From positions 434,001-498,000 of the forward strand of contig JANTQA010000048.1 in assembly GCA_027625915.1 (NCBI GenBank): a stretch of 64,000 nt of DNA. The letters run 5' to 3'. This DNA is from Anaeramoeba flamelloides. Lineage: Eukaryota > Metamonada > Anaeramoebidae. Position 1 is the first letter of the stretch. Every line of letters starts with the position of its first letter. Position numbers and translations under genes: made by a program. This document shows positions 48,601 to 59,400 of this stretch, in pieces. The notes below the pieces were generated by a model, which did not search any database, was not told where the DNA came from, and saw only the letters and a list, made by a program, of their open reading frames with translations.

Positions 48601-49057
48601 CGTTTCATAGAATTTTGGAGGCTTTTCAAATAATTAAATTTTAATCTCAAGTATCCGAAATTGTAATATAGACGAGTTCGTAGGAAAGTTTGATTCTGTT
48701 TTTTTGTTTTTCAACAATGGCAAAACAAACAAAAAATTAAAAAAAAAAAATAAAAAAAAATAAAAAATCAAAAGGAAAAATCACCTCGTATTTTGCTTTA
48801 AAGATTTGTCGATAGCGTGTTTTTGATTTTTTTTTAATTGTTTCACTCTCACTTGAGTCGCTTATAAAAGTGATTTGTTCTGGTAATGGGTTTTGATCTG
48901 TAAAGGGAATACCATCAATATCAAGATCTCTTTCGGAAAGTAAACGAGATTGTTCATTTTTCTTGGATGGTGTAATAAATGGGATTTCTGGATTGATACC
49001 ATGTGAATCAGAGATAAATTGGCTCTTTTTCTGAACTTTCTTTGGTGTTTCTGTCAT
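35608..49057 (-). CDS. Mn-type cation diffusion facilitator (CDF/MTP) transporter, three exons
   Basis: Exons 48785-49057, 44427-45527 and 35608-35727 join in phase 0 into 497 residues. The protein is a cation/H+ antiporter of the CDF family. Metal-site motifs are DSVLD (residues 247-251, helix 2) and DHRND (355-359, helix 5); an Asp at both ends of each, rather than His, is the signature of the manganese subgroup (plant MTP8-11). The loop KFPIGKGKFEPVGI matches the subgroup's YPIGK...PVGI block. The C-terminal cytosolic domain runs across intron 2: VEVDIILPKDM in exon 2 joins AHDIGESLQRKIEALEEV in exon 3, as in known MTPs. The Cys/His cluster near residues 98-124 is unusual. Likely location is an endomembrane compartment. 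Exons 2-3 are very secure; the link to exon 1 rests on phase, splice signals and strand. Confidence 0.85.
37013..37134 (+). repeat. Dispersed repeat, pair with 24760-24890
   Basis: Same-strand match of about 120 bases starting GAATATCTAATAAAGTTGTA. It lies inside CDF intron 2. Confidence 0.75.
37640..37915 (-). mobile_element. R3 (Tc1-type) element, partial inverted copy
   Basis: In reverse it matches the first half of R3 (ATTTTTTGAATTATGTCACC, then GATCTAACG-type and TTGATCGATCA blocks). One end, GTGTGTTCAAAATTTTGAAG, resembles a worn terminal repeat. Confidence 0.6.
38313..38366. repeat. CACAGAAAT nonamer tandem repeat
   Basis: About six units of CACAGAAAT with small changes in the first and last. 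Unit length and lack of spacers rule out a CRISPR array. Confidence 0.9.
39858..42233 (+). mobile_element. piggyBac-type DNA transposon, complete ends, inside CDF intron 2
   Basis: 2376 bp. The ends are short inverted repeats: GTCCTTAATATAAAAAAGTA on the left, and in reverse GTCCCTACGACCCAAAAAGC on the right. They are imperfect but share GTCC and an AAAAAG-ACT block. Both ends are bordered by ATAT rather than the canonical TTAA. A 509-bp leader, the transposase gene and a 200-bp trailer match the usual piggyBac layout and length. A deleted relative at 47888-48456 shows the same leader and right end, which independently fixes the boundaries. Confidence 0.82.
40367..42032 (+). CDS. piggyBac-type transposase (DDE_Tnp_1_7), two overlapping frames
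   Basis: A first frame (40367-40693, 108 residues, basic and Lys-rich) is followed in the +1 frame by the remaining ~450 residues to 42032. The switch point lies near 40684-40692, where the first frame ends AAA-AAA-TAA. Family blocks in the second frame: FAIFLTMGLCPQPNLKYYW, SRNRFSQIHSSWRFSNS, IKVWTLCDN, FGDSYFGS (second catalytic Asp), VKWKTLINDKNN and MGFVDKANQ. A C-terminal zinc-binding tail follows (CYFC...CSNC...HRNCFYKLH). At the first catalytic position the family's D-E is G-E here (VTLGET), so activity is doubtful. It lies antisense to the CDF gene. Apart from that position and the frame change the gene looks young. Confidence 0.83.
42945..43290 (+). mobile_element. R3 (Tc1-type) element, degraded copy
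   Basis: Matches the first half of R3 (AAATTCAAAATTTTTGG, TTACGTAATCCTTTCC, GATCTGAAAAATTTTTTCG, TTTTGATCAATCAATATTTG). The right half is missing or unrecognisable. Confidence 0.6.
44427..45527 (-). CDS. CDF transporter exon 2 (Cys/His cluster, six helices, start of C-terminal domain)
   Basis: 367 codons. It opens APIESHAHFTCGHYITF and reaches CIIC after a short charged stretch. An open frame continues through the whole membrane domain to the donor GTTTGG at 44426. Reading past the donor gives only A/T-rich nonsense (VWFLFYYLF...), which confirms the splice point. Confidence 0.9.
45589..45688. repeat. (GT)n microsatellite with GTAT flanks
   Basis: About 32 GT units (45608-45671) bordered on both sides by GTAT units. 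It sits just upstream of exon 2 in CDF intron 1 (read as CA on the gene strand). Confidence 0.95.
46885..47419. mobile_element. R3 (Tc1-type) non-autonomous element, copy c
   Basis: 535 bp, TA at both ends. Left TAAACTAAATTCCAAAAATT; right in reverse TAAACCCCATTCCAAAAATT. No transposase remains. It lies inside CDF intron 1. Confidence 0.82.
47500..47735 (+). repeat. Dispersed repeat, pair with 1490-1725
   Basis: Matches the inverse of 1490-1725 over about 200 bases. It lies between two mobile elements in CDF intron 1. Confidence 0.6.
47888..48456 (-). mobile_element. piggyBac-type deletion derivative (non-autonomous)
   Basis: 569 bp. In reverse, the first ~470 bases match the leader of the piggyBac element (39858-40310), and the last ~60 match its right end (GGGTCGTAGGGACATAT). 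The transposase gene is absent. Both ends are bordered by ATAT, as in the full element. Divergence across the leader is visible (roughly one difference in every eight to ten bases by eye), so the copy is older or from another subfamily. Confidence 0.82.
48785..49057 (-). CDS. CDF transporter exon 1 (cytosolic N terminus)
   Basis: 91 codons from ATG at 49057 to the donor GTGATT (first base 48784). Polar, Ser/Pro/Glu-rich, no membrane segment, as expected for an N-terminal cytosolic tail of this subgroup. Phase 0 end fits the exon 2 start. It could alternatively belong to another short gene, but nothing else follows on this strand. Confidence 0.65.
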
Positions 49058-49500
49058 CTTTACTTTTTAGAAAACCTTTTAAGATTAAAAGACTTTTGTA
49101 AAAAAGGGAAAGGTTTTAAAAAAATGAAAACCAACTAATTTTGATGACTATTAATCAGCTTTGAACTTTTAACCCGTTGAGAATTATTTGAGAGGTTTGG
49201 AAATTGTCTGAAAACCCTTTTTTAAAGCCTCAAAACTTTTTACAAGTGATTTGTTTTTGTGTATTGATATCAATTAAGGGCATTCTTTATAACCTAGCAT
49301 AATAATTAAAAAACTTTCTTGAATATCTATATAGTTGTTTAAATTTGTGAATGGAATATGTAGTTGTCTCATTAATTTTTAATTGTTTCATAGGCAAGCA
49401 AATATGTGTGACAAAGGTGAAAATATACCTGCAAATTTGAAAGAGAAAAAAGTTCCCATTTACCAAAAATAAAATTAGAACTCCACTTGTTCCAATTTTT

Positions 49501-49682
49501 CAGTCACAAACCGACAACAAAATTTAAATAACAAAAAAATTTCAAATAAAGTTATATTTTTAAGAATTTTTTTTTTTACAAAAAACTGTTTTACTAAGTA
49601 TCTGAATTTTGTGTCTTAATTTGAGAATTTGATTGTGCTTTCAATCCCGTTGAAGTTTGTGCCTTCAAAGTGGAACTGACTA
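49501..49682. mobile_element. R1 element, degraded copy
   Basis: The right arm is well kept (GAAGTTTGTGCCTTCAAAGT, then GGAACTGACTATA); the left arm is worn (CAGTCACAAACCGACAAC). Confidence 0.6.
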
Positions 49683-50257
49683 TAATAAAAATCTTTTTGT
49701 TTTTGTTTTGTTTTAGTTGGAAACAATTTTCAAAAGACTGAGTTTTGGAACAAATCAAATATTACCTTTCTTTGAAAAATCTCTTTTTCAAGAATTTATG
49801 TTAAGAGATCTGATACATTTGACCAATTTTTATACACAAACAATTTATTCTAAATAGAATTAAATAAATCATTTTTTTTGCCAAACACATTAATATTTTA
49901 AAAAATAGGAGAGTCAAATTTACCCTCTTATAATATGTTTTCAACCCATTTAAATAAGGAAAATCAAAAAAATGAAAAAATAGTCAAGAAAAAATAACAA
50001 AAAACATTTTATTTCTTGATCTTCTATTTCATATTTGAAAAAATTTCTTATTCTTTTTTTACTTTTTTTTTTTTTTCATTTTGGAAATTCATTCGAAAAT
50101 AGAAGCAATTTGTTTCCGAAAATAAATTAAATATATGATTTTGACAAAAAATAAGTTTTTTCCAGAAAGATTTAAAAATAAAAAATTAATTTAATTTGTC
50201 TAATTTCAATTTATTTCAGAAAAAATTATATATTTTAAATTCTTCTTCTGAAAATAT

Positions 50258-50481
50258 ACTGTTAATTTTGAAATAAAAAGATTTAAATTTTCATTCAGCT
50301 TTCCAAAAAATCACATCTCTCAAGAATTAAAAAAATCTTCAAATTCCCCAATTCTCAAAAAGGTAAGCCATAATTTAAGCTCGTTTTTAGAATTAAAAAT
50401 TCGAAATTTAACATCTATTTAATAAAATCTGTACTTGGAAAGCTGAATTAAAATTTGGATCACTTCATTTTGCAGCAAATA
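50258..50481. mobile_element. R6 element, copy c
   Basis: 224 bp with the same end type as 22361-22583: left TACTGTTAATTTTGAAATAA, running on to TTTTCATTCAGCTTTCC; right in reverse CTATTTGCTGCAAAATGAAG, running on to AATTCAGCTTTCC. Confidence 0.75.
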
Positions 50482-53400
50482 GTCGATTCATCGGATTACC
50501 ATTTTTTTGATTTTTATTTTTGGTTTAAGGTTTACAGATCTTGAAATAAGCCAAATTTCAAAATTAGGGGAAATCTTTTATTATTATTTTTTTCTTGTTT
50601 TGTTTGTCTTTCAAAAAATAAAATGATTACACTATATTTTTATTTATTCATCTTTATTGGTTTTTATCTCAAAACAATTTAGTAAAATGCTCAATTATTC
50701 AAAAAAAAAAAAAAACAATTAATCAAATTTTTTAATGATGGAAAATCTGCCCCTATTTTTGAAATTTAGCTTATATTAAAATAAGGGTTTATTGGATGTA
50801 TTTGTCGGACATCCAACCCCTTTTTAACAACCAATTTAGAAAATCCAAAATAATTTTGGTTTAATTTTTGAGCAGGATTTTTCTTTTTCTAAAGGCTTGA
50901 AATTTTTGGAATTATTTTTTTTGATTCCAATAATTCAATTTTTATTTCTTTCATCTTTAAAATACTTTTCTTTTTTTGAATTTGTTTGAAAAAGATATTT
51001 GAATAAAGAATTTTGATAAAAAATTGTAAAAAAATGTTTTGTAAAATAATAATAAATAGTAATTGTCTAAAGAAATTCCAGGTAATCCCTTGTTTATGTT
51101 AATTCAAATTAAGAAGATAACAAAAAAAAAAAAAATCTTCGAAAAATATAATTTAGTGAATTGTTTTATTTTCGAACTTGATTTCAATAGTTTATATGGA
51201 AAGATTGTCTTTCTTTTTTTGAGTCGAAAAAAGACAACAATTTTCTAAATTATAACGTTTATGAATCTATTTTTTTTTTGTTTTACTGTTTGATTAATTC
51301 TAATTATTTGTCAAAGTACATTTATTGTACCATGATTACATTTTAATAAACCCTAAGTATATTTCAAAAAAAAAATGTTCCTAATTTCAAAAAATGAAAT
51401 ATTTAAGTCTTGTTTACTTTTAGTTCTTTTAAAAAATAGAATAATTAATTATTTTTTGAATTTATAGTCTTAATAACCTATGATACTCAAAAAAAATTAT
51501 TTTCGTCCATGTTCTTACAATTAATTTTTTTTAACTGATAAATTATACTTGATCTGTAACTTTAGATTGGGATTATCAATCCTGAATAAATGATAAAAAG
51601 CCAAAAACAAAAAAAAAATGGTTATTAAATGAAAAGCTGATTCACTTAATTTCTAATTTTTTGTTTGAAATTTAACATAAAAAAAAAAAATTTATTTAAA
51701 TTTAATTTTTTTTTAAAAAAGTTTTGATATTGTTAAAAAGGATTTAAAATAGAAAACAATGAGATTATATGATATGGGTACTGTTAGTAATCAAAAAATA
51801 GCCAATAAATTATTGTGTACAATCCTTTTAAGCCTGAAATATAAATACCCATATTTGAACTAATAATATGAAGAAAATTTGGTTTCATTTTTGTTATTTT
51901 TTTTTTTTTTTAAATTCAGAAATAATTCTTTCTTTCCTTTGTTACTGTTAAGGTTTCCAATATTTAAACTCTTTTTCAAATAAAAGAGCACAGAAAATTT
52001 CAAGAATTATTCATAATCGAATTAAATTTATTGTGGTATCATTCTAAAAGTTAAAAACATTTTAAAACATTTTAAAACATAAAAACTCAACTGAAAATTT
52101 AAAAATTATTAAAACAAAACAATAAAAAATAAAATTAAATATTATAAAAATTGATGTGTCCTTTTATTTGAAATGAGAAATCTCGTTTTGTAAATCGTAA
52201 TGAAAAAAATTATCAAATCAATAACAATTATTGAATACGTTGAATTGGGTAAAAGTTATTTACAAATTATTGATAATTTTTTACATATCAAACTTTTTTT
52301 CTATAAAGTTTCATTTTCAATAAAAAGCCAAAATTCAACTTTGTATTTTGTTTGGGTGTTTTTTTTTTTTTTCTTTATTTCTCTTTTCTTTGTTCCATAC
52401 ATCAATCCACTATGGTCTTTCTTAATTCCTATACCTAGCTCATTCAAAATCAAACTTAAACTTTTTCCGTTTTTATACTGGTAGATTATTTCCAAATTGG
52501 TTTCTTCTTATCTTGTTTTTTCATTTCCCAAGGTTCAACATCCAAAAATAAAAAAGCAAAAAATGAAAAAATAAATAATTAAAATGAAAATTACCAATAA
52601 ATAATTATATTATTCACAATCAAATTCTATAGTATTGATGATTTGAGTGATTTAAGCACTTTTTTGTACATGTGATATATTTATTTATATATATATATAT
52701 ATGAATTTTTTGGCAAAATATATATATAAAAAAAAAATTATTAAAATGATTAATCGAATAATAAGAGAAATTAGAAAAATTTGAAATTATAACTGAATTT
52801 ATAGCAAATTAATAATTTTTAATTTATTAATAGACTTTCTCTCTTTGAAACAATTTCATTTCCAAAAAAAAATTCTTTTCAGGGATAAAAAAATTTAATA
52901 TTAAATTTTTTTTTTACAAATTGAGTTGATATTCCAAAAAAAATGAATAAATTTTATGTCTTTAACGATTTAAAGTTAATTTTTCAGTCATATTAAAAAA
53001 TTGATGGATTTGAAGATTGTTTTGGTTTGATTTGATTGGGGGTGTGTTCTAAAAAAAAAAAATTCAACAGTTGTTTCAAAATAATTTCTTTAGGTAAAAA
53101 TTCGTTTTAAAATAATAAGTTTGTTTTTTTTTTATAAAATGGATTTAACATGTTTTTGATGAATAATTTTTGCTGTCAATTGCCAACTTTTTCTTTTCAT
53201 AATGTAAAAAAGAAATAAAAAGAAAAAATAAAAATGAAAAATAATTTTTCACAAGTAAAAATATATTCAAGTAAATTTCAAATCAACTCATTCGGAATAA
53301 GAAATTTATTTTGACTTATTAGGTTATCTCATGAAATTTTAATATATTGACTTCAACTATAAAAAGAAATATACTTAAAAAAACAAAAAATTATTTAACA

Positions 53401-53901
53401 GATCTTTGATTTGAATATTTCCTAATTGTCTTTTACAAATCAAAAGAAAGAAAGTAATTCATACAACTATTCTAAATATTTTTTTACAGTTATTTCCAAT
53501 GCATGAATTATTTTCAAATTTGTAGCTAACTTTGAAATTTTCCTATTTTTTCTGAAAAAGAAATTCTCAGCTTGGAAATTTAACTGAGATTATAAACCTC
53601 TGAAAAGCATGTTTTTAGACATAAATTCCCAATTTTCACCTAAAAATATAGTCCTTAAATTTAAAAATACTCAAAAATCATTTTAAAGATTTTCAATCAA
53701 AGTCTTGATTATAAAATTACCTTGTTTGAAAATAATATTTTTCTTTTTTGAATAAAGTTCAATTGTTAATTAATTTCAATCTGAAGAATTTTTCTTGATA
53801 AAAATGGCTTTATATTTCTTCAATAAGCTCATACTTGGAAAATTTCATTTTTTTGTATTTTTACTTGTTTTTTCAAAATTGATTCTTTGTTTTCTTTAAA
53901 A

Positions 53902-54456
53902 ATGACACAAATGATTTTAAAAAATGTAGATCGTGAATTTGAAACAATGATTAATTCAATGGAAAACATTTTTCAAACAGCAAAAATTAATGAAAATCCA
54001 AACAATTCAAGAGAGCTTGTTGAATTATCAATTTTATCTACCAAAATTGTTTGTGTTTAATGTTTTCTTTTTCTTTTTCTTTTTCTTTTTTACATTTTTT
54101 TGTTCAACTCGAATTTAACAAAGCAAACCGAAAAAATATTAACGCAAACAAAAACTTAAAAACACAAACAAATAAAACAGATCAATTCAGCTGAAAGATT
54201 ACTGGAGACAGTCTTTGAAATGAAGCAAATGGCTATTTTGAATGACGATCAATCAATCATTAATTCAATCAAAGAAAAGATCTCGCGATATAACGAAGGG
54301 AAAACAAAAAACGATCAAATATTACTTCAAATGAAAACAGAAGTTTCTCATCTTCTTTACCAACTCGAAGAAACACTTTACGATCCTTTTGATGGTATTT
54401 CAAAATCAGAAGAAGAAAAGAATAAAATGGAGAATGAAAAAAACGAAGAAAACTAA
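53902..54456 (+). CDS. MED22: Mediator complex subunit 22, two exons
   Basis: Exons 53902-54048 and 54181-54456 join in phase 0 (donor GTTTGT, acceptor AACAG, intron 132 bp) to give 140 residues. The match to MED22 (Surf5) runs end to end: VDREFETMINSMENIFQTAK parallels the family's IKSIMDNFTEIIKTAK block, NSAERLLETVFEMKQMAILND parallels AGESLMKLVSDLKQFLILND (blocks SAERLL and MKQMAILND), and the closing helix LLYQLEETLYD matches DLYELEEEYY. MED22 is a small helical subunit of the Mediator head and pairs with MED11 to link transcription factors to RNA polymerase II (family knowledge). All-helical, with a short Glu/Lys/Asn tail. The first exon is shorter than usual open-frame cut-offs but is secure from the family match. 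Confidence 0.9.
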
Positions 54457-55237
54457 AGGAAAGAAATAATTAACAACATCTTTTGCTTTGAAAAGGGCAA
54501 ATAAATAATTAAAGTATATTTCTTTAATTAACCCAAAATTTCTCAAATAATGCAATTAGAAAGAAAAAGAAATTTTTTGTTTTTTTTTTTAAATAGTTAT
54601 TTAAACAAAGTGATTCGGAAAGAACCAAAGAATTACAAGAAAGAGTATAATTTCTTTTCAAAGTAAAGTAAAAAAATCCAATTCAATCAATCCAATTCAA
54701 TTTTACTTTCCAAAATTGACTCGGGAATAAATCGTGTTGACTAAAACAATAGAACCATTAAAACCTCAATAAGGTTTGAAAACTCAGCACCCAAATCGTT
54801 TAGAATTCAACACTAACACCTATTGCTTTAAAACAAAAGGAGTATTTTGTTAATTCAATTTTAATGTCATTTTTGTTTTATATTTACTTAAATAACAGTT
54901 AGCCCACTTCAAAATCTCTTAGATCAGATAATCTATGAGGTTGCCAAATATCAAAAAAATGTAAAAAAAATTATAGTTCCTTCGATTTATTGTTAAGGAT
55001 TGGGTGGAAGAGAAAAACACTTAATCTGTTATAGTAAGATTCTTGAAGTGATATCAATTTGGAACTTCTAATTCAAATAGTGGATAAACATAGTTATTAG
55101 AAGTATTTTAAACTTTATTTTGTTTTCCATAAAAAGAGAAAAAGAATAAAAAATAAAGAACTGGGGAAAAAATGATCGATTGGAAAAAATTAAGAGGTTT
55201 AAAATAATTTTTGTGATAGAACTGAAAGTTATTGACA

Positions 55238-56405
55238 TAAGCTATTTCCAATAAAGTGGGGCAAATTTATTTTAAAATATAACTTTTATACACAATCTTC
55301 AAAAAAACATTTAAACAGCCAAAATCATTAAATACCGTTTATTGATTCTTGGTAATAATTCAATTTGTTTCTTAGTATTGTATTACATAAATAAAAGATA
55401 TTAAATTTTCTGATCTCGATTTTATCTGATATTTTTTAGGTGCTAAAATTGGTGTTTATTATTTTCTTTTTGTTTGAAAAAATCGTTTTCATAACTTGTT
55501 TAACCCCTAAGAATTTTCAAATAGAATTGAAAACATATAACTGTATTTTCAGGGTTCACATTTTGATACTTTTTTGAAAAAAACCCAAAATAATTCTTTT
55601 TTTGATTCCATAGAATCAAATGATTCCTTTTTTTCCCAATCATTATTCTCGATTAATTTCTTTTTTACATTCGTTTTTACAAGGAATCACATCATTCTTA
55701 AAATTTATTATTTAATTATTTTTTTTTTTTATTTCAAAAAAAATTTATTATTTCTCAAAAAAATTAATATTTAAGGTTTTTCTTATTGTGATACTAGTTT
55801 ACATCGTCTTTTCATCAACCATAAAGTTTTTAAGTTTATTCCTGATAAGAAAATTATTTTTCTTTGAAATGGAATCAAAAGATTCTTTTTTTTTTTTTAA
55901 TAGAGTTTTGGTACCAAATAAAAATTCTTTTTTTGATTCCATGGAATCAGAATAAAATACTTTTTAATATTTTTGAAAAATTATACTTCAAAGGTACTTT
56001 AACAAGTGGAAAATGTTTGATAAAAATTGATTCCATTGGAATCATTTTAATATTATGATTCCAAATTTTAATTTTTGAGATTCTAAAAATTTGAAAAATG
56101 GAATCATTTTGGGAACTCTGTGTATTTTATTATTTAAAAAATCATTTGTACCCTTTCCATATTTCCATTTTTTTTATTGAAATTAGTTGTAAATTGTTTT
56201 CACCAAAAAAAGTACTATTTTTTTTTTTTTCATTTTTTGGAAATATTTCATCCAACTTATTTTAAAATAAATACCTTAGCCATTTATTCAATTGGTATTA
56301 ATATTAAACTTAAGTTGGTATTGTCAATTAATGAAAACTAGAACTAACAAAGATTATTTTTTATGAAATGTAAAAAAAATTCCCCACTTTTTTGGAAATG
56401 CCTTA
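55238..56405. mobile_element. R2 TA-flanked element, copy split by a hAT-type element
   Basis: Left TAAGCTATTTCCAATAAAGT; right in reverse TAAGGCATTTCCAAAAAAGT. Outside 55542-56128 it aligns with the uninterrupted copy at 14918-15508. Confidence 0.8.
55550..56120. mobile_element. hAT-type non-autonomous element with 8-bp target duplication
   Basis: 571 bp. Ends are CAGGGTTCACATTTTGAT and, in reverse, CAGAGTTCCCAAAATGATT. It is bordered by a perfect 8-bp direct repeat TGTATTTT (55542-55549 and 56121-56128). The uninterrupted R2 copy has TGCGTTTT once at this point. An 8-bp duplication plus CAGGG-type ends is the hAT hallmark. The interior carries several GATTCCA/TGGAATC palindromes and no transposase. 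Confidence 0.85.
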
Positions 56406-59400
56406 GTTGAGTTTGCAGGTATTTGAGGTTGTGGTTTTTTTTTGTAAATGATTTCCTTTTTCCGAATCAAATCTTAAATCACATTAGTTTCAAAAGTATT
56501 CAATGTTGATTCAATAGATTTCTTTTATATTCATTTTTCTGGTTAATTCAAGTCATCTTCTTTGATGATTATACCAAATCAAATTGTTTAATTTTTATGT
56601 GATATTTTCATATTGTCTTGTATTTATCCTATATTTTAAAGCAATGAATGAAGTAGTCTAAATAATCATTTTTTTTTTTTTTTACAGCCTTGGAATATTT
56701 TGGGGTCTTAACTTTTTCCAATTTTAAGGGTAATAATTCTTAATGGGGGTTTGGAAATTTTGCCTATTTTGAGTGTTCCAGTTTATTTGAAATTAAAATG
56801 TTAAAATATTTTCTTTAACTAAAATAAATAACAGTTTTTATAAAAAGGAGAATCGTATATATATATATAATAAGCCTGTGAAAGGTGAAAATCAAAATAG
56901 TTAATAAAATGATCCAGATAAAATCAATAAAAATCCTTTATTTTTTAATTTATTAGGTAAAATTTGATATAATTACTTCTTATTAACTTGGTTTTCTTTT
57001 CAATTATGAATGGAAAAAACTTTAATTTGGATTATTTTTGGGTAACAAATTACTTTCTATTTCTTAATAATTTTCAAATATAATTTTTATTTTAATTTTT
57101 CTGAAATTCATATAATTCAAATTTGATTAAATCAATAGGAAATTTTTTGGCTTTTTCTCTTAAAAATATAGATTTATTAAAATATACTTTCTTGGTTATC
57201 AAACAATTTGCTTTCAATTAAATTGAAACTTACAATAATTCAGAATCTTGTTTTTAATTATTTTTAACTGGATTTTCTTTTTCTATGAGTTGAAATTTTT
57301 GTAATTGTTTTTTGATTTCTATAATTCAATTTTTCTCATGTTATCTTTGAAACAATATCCATTGTTTTTATATAGTTTGATAAGAATATTGGAAAGGGGA
57401 ATGAAAAAAATTTTTTAAAAAAGGCTTTTGTCAAAAAAACAATAAAATATAAATGAAGTGGGAAATTTATGGTAATTCTTGTTTATTCTCTTCCAAATTA
57501 AGAAAATAAAGAATAAAACAAAAAGTCTAACATAGTCATTTTTATAAAGTGATTACTTTTTTTCTAAGAGATTATCAGAATTAAACTTTTTTTAAAGTTT
57601 TATCTAATTATTAAAAGTGGGGGGTTTTTAAAAGGTGTATTTTTCTTAAGAATACAACTTGGGCCCCGCATATAAATACCGGTCTACTCACTACATTAAA
57701 ATAGATAACTTCCAAAAACTTTTGAAACATTCCTCTCTTTTTTTAAAATAGATTTGTTACTTTTATTTTTTTTTTTTTGTTTGTTTTTCATTCTTAATTT
57801 CAACAAGTTTTGTGATAAAGTTATCGTTCGATTTTGGTAACTAGAAAAAAAAAAAGGGATTTGTTACAAATAGACATCTTTTCACCTCTTTTTTAGTTTT
57901 ATTACTTTAATAAATTCCAACCATTCTAACTGAAAAATTTCTTGCTTCAAATTATATTTTTATACCTTAATAAAAAAATAATTATATAACATGTTATATT
58001 AGTGATATGGGGGTTTTAATAATGTTAGAAGTGTTTTAAATTTTGAAAGAAACAATTAAAAATATTCATAACTATCTTGGTAGTATGTTTTAATAAATAA
58101 ATAATTGTCATAATAAAATATCATGTTTTAAAATGTATTTTAATAGTTTTATAACATGCAATATTGGTTTTATAGGGGTATTATTATAAAAAAAATATGT
58201 AAAAAAATCATCAAATAAACTTGAATTTTATGAGAGAAATGCTAAATATTTGTATAAAATGTTAGACCAGTGTAATAGAAGACTCTTTCATTAAATTAGT
58301 TACACAGAATCCGGTGAAATAAAAGAAATAAATCATATGTTCTTTATTTTTTTTTTAAACCCAATCGTTTTCTTTTTGTATATTTTAGTAAATAATTTTA
58401 TAAAAATGCAGATAAGTAAGAGGCTAGATCTCGTAAAAGTTTAAGATCGCACTTGAAGTTGTAGTGGGAAGATTTTGAGAAAGCTTTTTATTATTATGAA
58501 AAATTGTGAAAATCCTATGATCTTATGATTTTTAATTCTAATTAAGCACAATAAAAGGTATTTTATAAGAAAAATTTGACTTTTGAATATGATATTTAAA
58601 GTTATTTTACAATTTTAACATTTTTTTTTAATGGTTTATTTTAATTGATAACCGTAAGATAAGTAATTGTCTCAATTTCATATCAATTGGGGGATATTTT
58701 GGTACAATCAACCAAATTATTTATTTTATAAAGGCTATTAAAAGGGGAGTATTTCATAATTTGGGGATTCTTTGGAAAAGGAATAAATTACCTTCCTTTA
58801 TTGAAAACAATGCCTAAATACAAACTTTGTTTTTTTCTTGATTCAAAAAAAAAACAATTATATTTCTTTGCAAAATCCTTTTATTATTAGGTTTCTTCTT
58901 TTTGAAAAGAGATAAGAAAACACTTATAGAAGATTTTGAAAAAGCGAAAAAAACAAAAATAGAAATTTAAGAATAAAAATAAAAAATAAAAACATTTTCT
59001 TTTTTATTTCAAGCCAAGATTTTTTCTTGAAATGTTCAAAATTGGTTGCCGTTAAGGACACATAATAAATTCGAGGTTTTTAAGTTTGGTCATTTTCTGA
59101 TGTTTCTAAATAAGCATAAAATAAAAGGATGTATAAAGACTCATTGAAAAGTTGGACGATCTAGTAAGTTTATATGGGGTTTCAATCAAAGTTTGTCTTC
59201 AATAGAGTAAATGTTCTAATATTTAACTTTCAATGTTTTTGATAGTTCAATTGGTTGAGAAAAAAAAGTACCTTTGAAGAATAAATTCTTCAGAGTACTA
59301 ATTAAAAAATAACAAATTAATTTTTTTTTGTTTAAATTTGTTTTGTATTTCCTTTGATGTGGGTGTGTTAGTCATATCCCTGTTTTTCAAAAATAAATAG

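Larger units (their letters stand above)
45528..48784 (-). other. CDF intron 1, 3257 bp, transposon-filled
   Basis: Donor GTGATT, acceptor AAAAG. It carries a piggyBac-type deletion derivative (47888-48456), an R3 element (46885-47419), a long GT microsatellite (45589-45688) and two dispersed repeats. Other introns in the window are 121-223 bp. Confidence 0.65.
49058..53901. other. Gene-free stretch, 4.8 kb
   Basis: Contains a degraded R1 copy (49501-49682), an R6 element (50258-50481) and a TA run near 52688. No gene is supported. The left part should hold the CDF promoter, but no element stands out. Confidence 0.65.
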
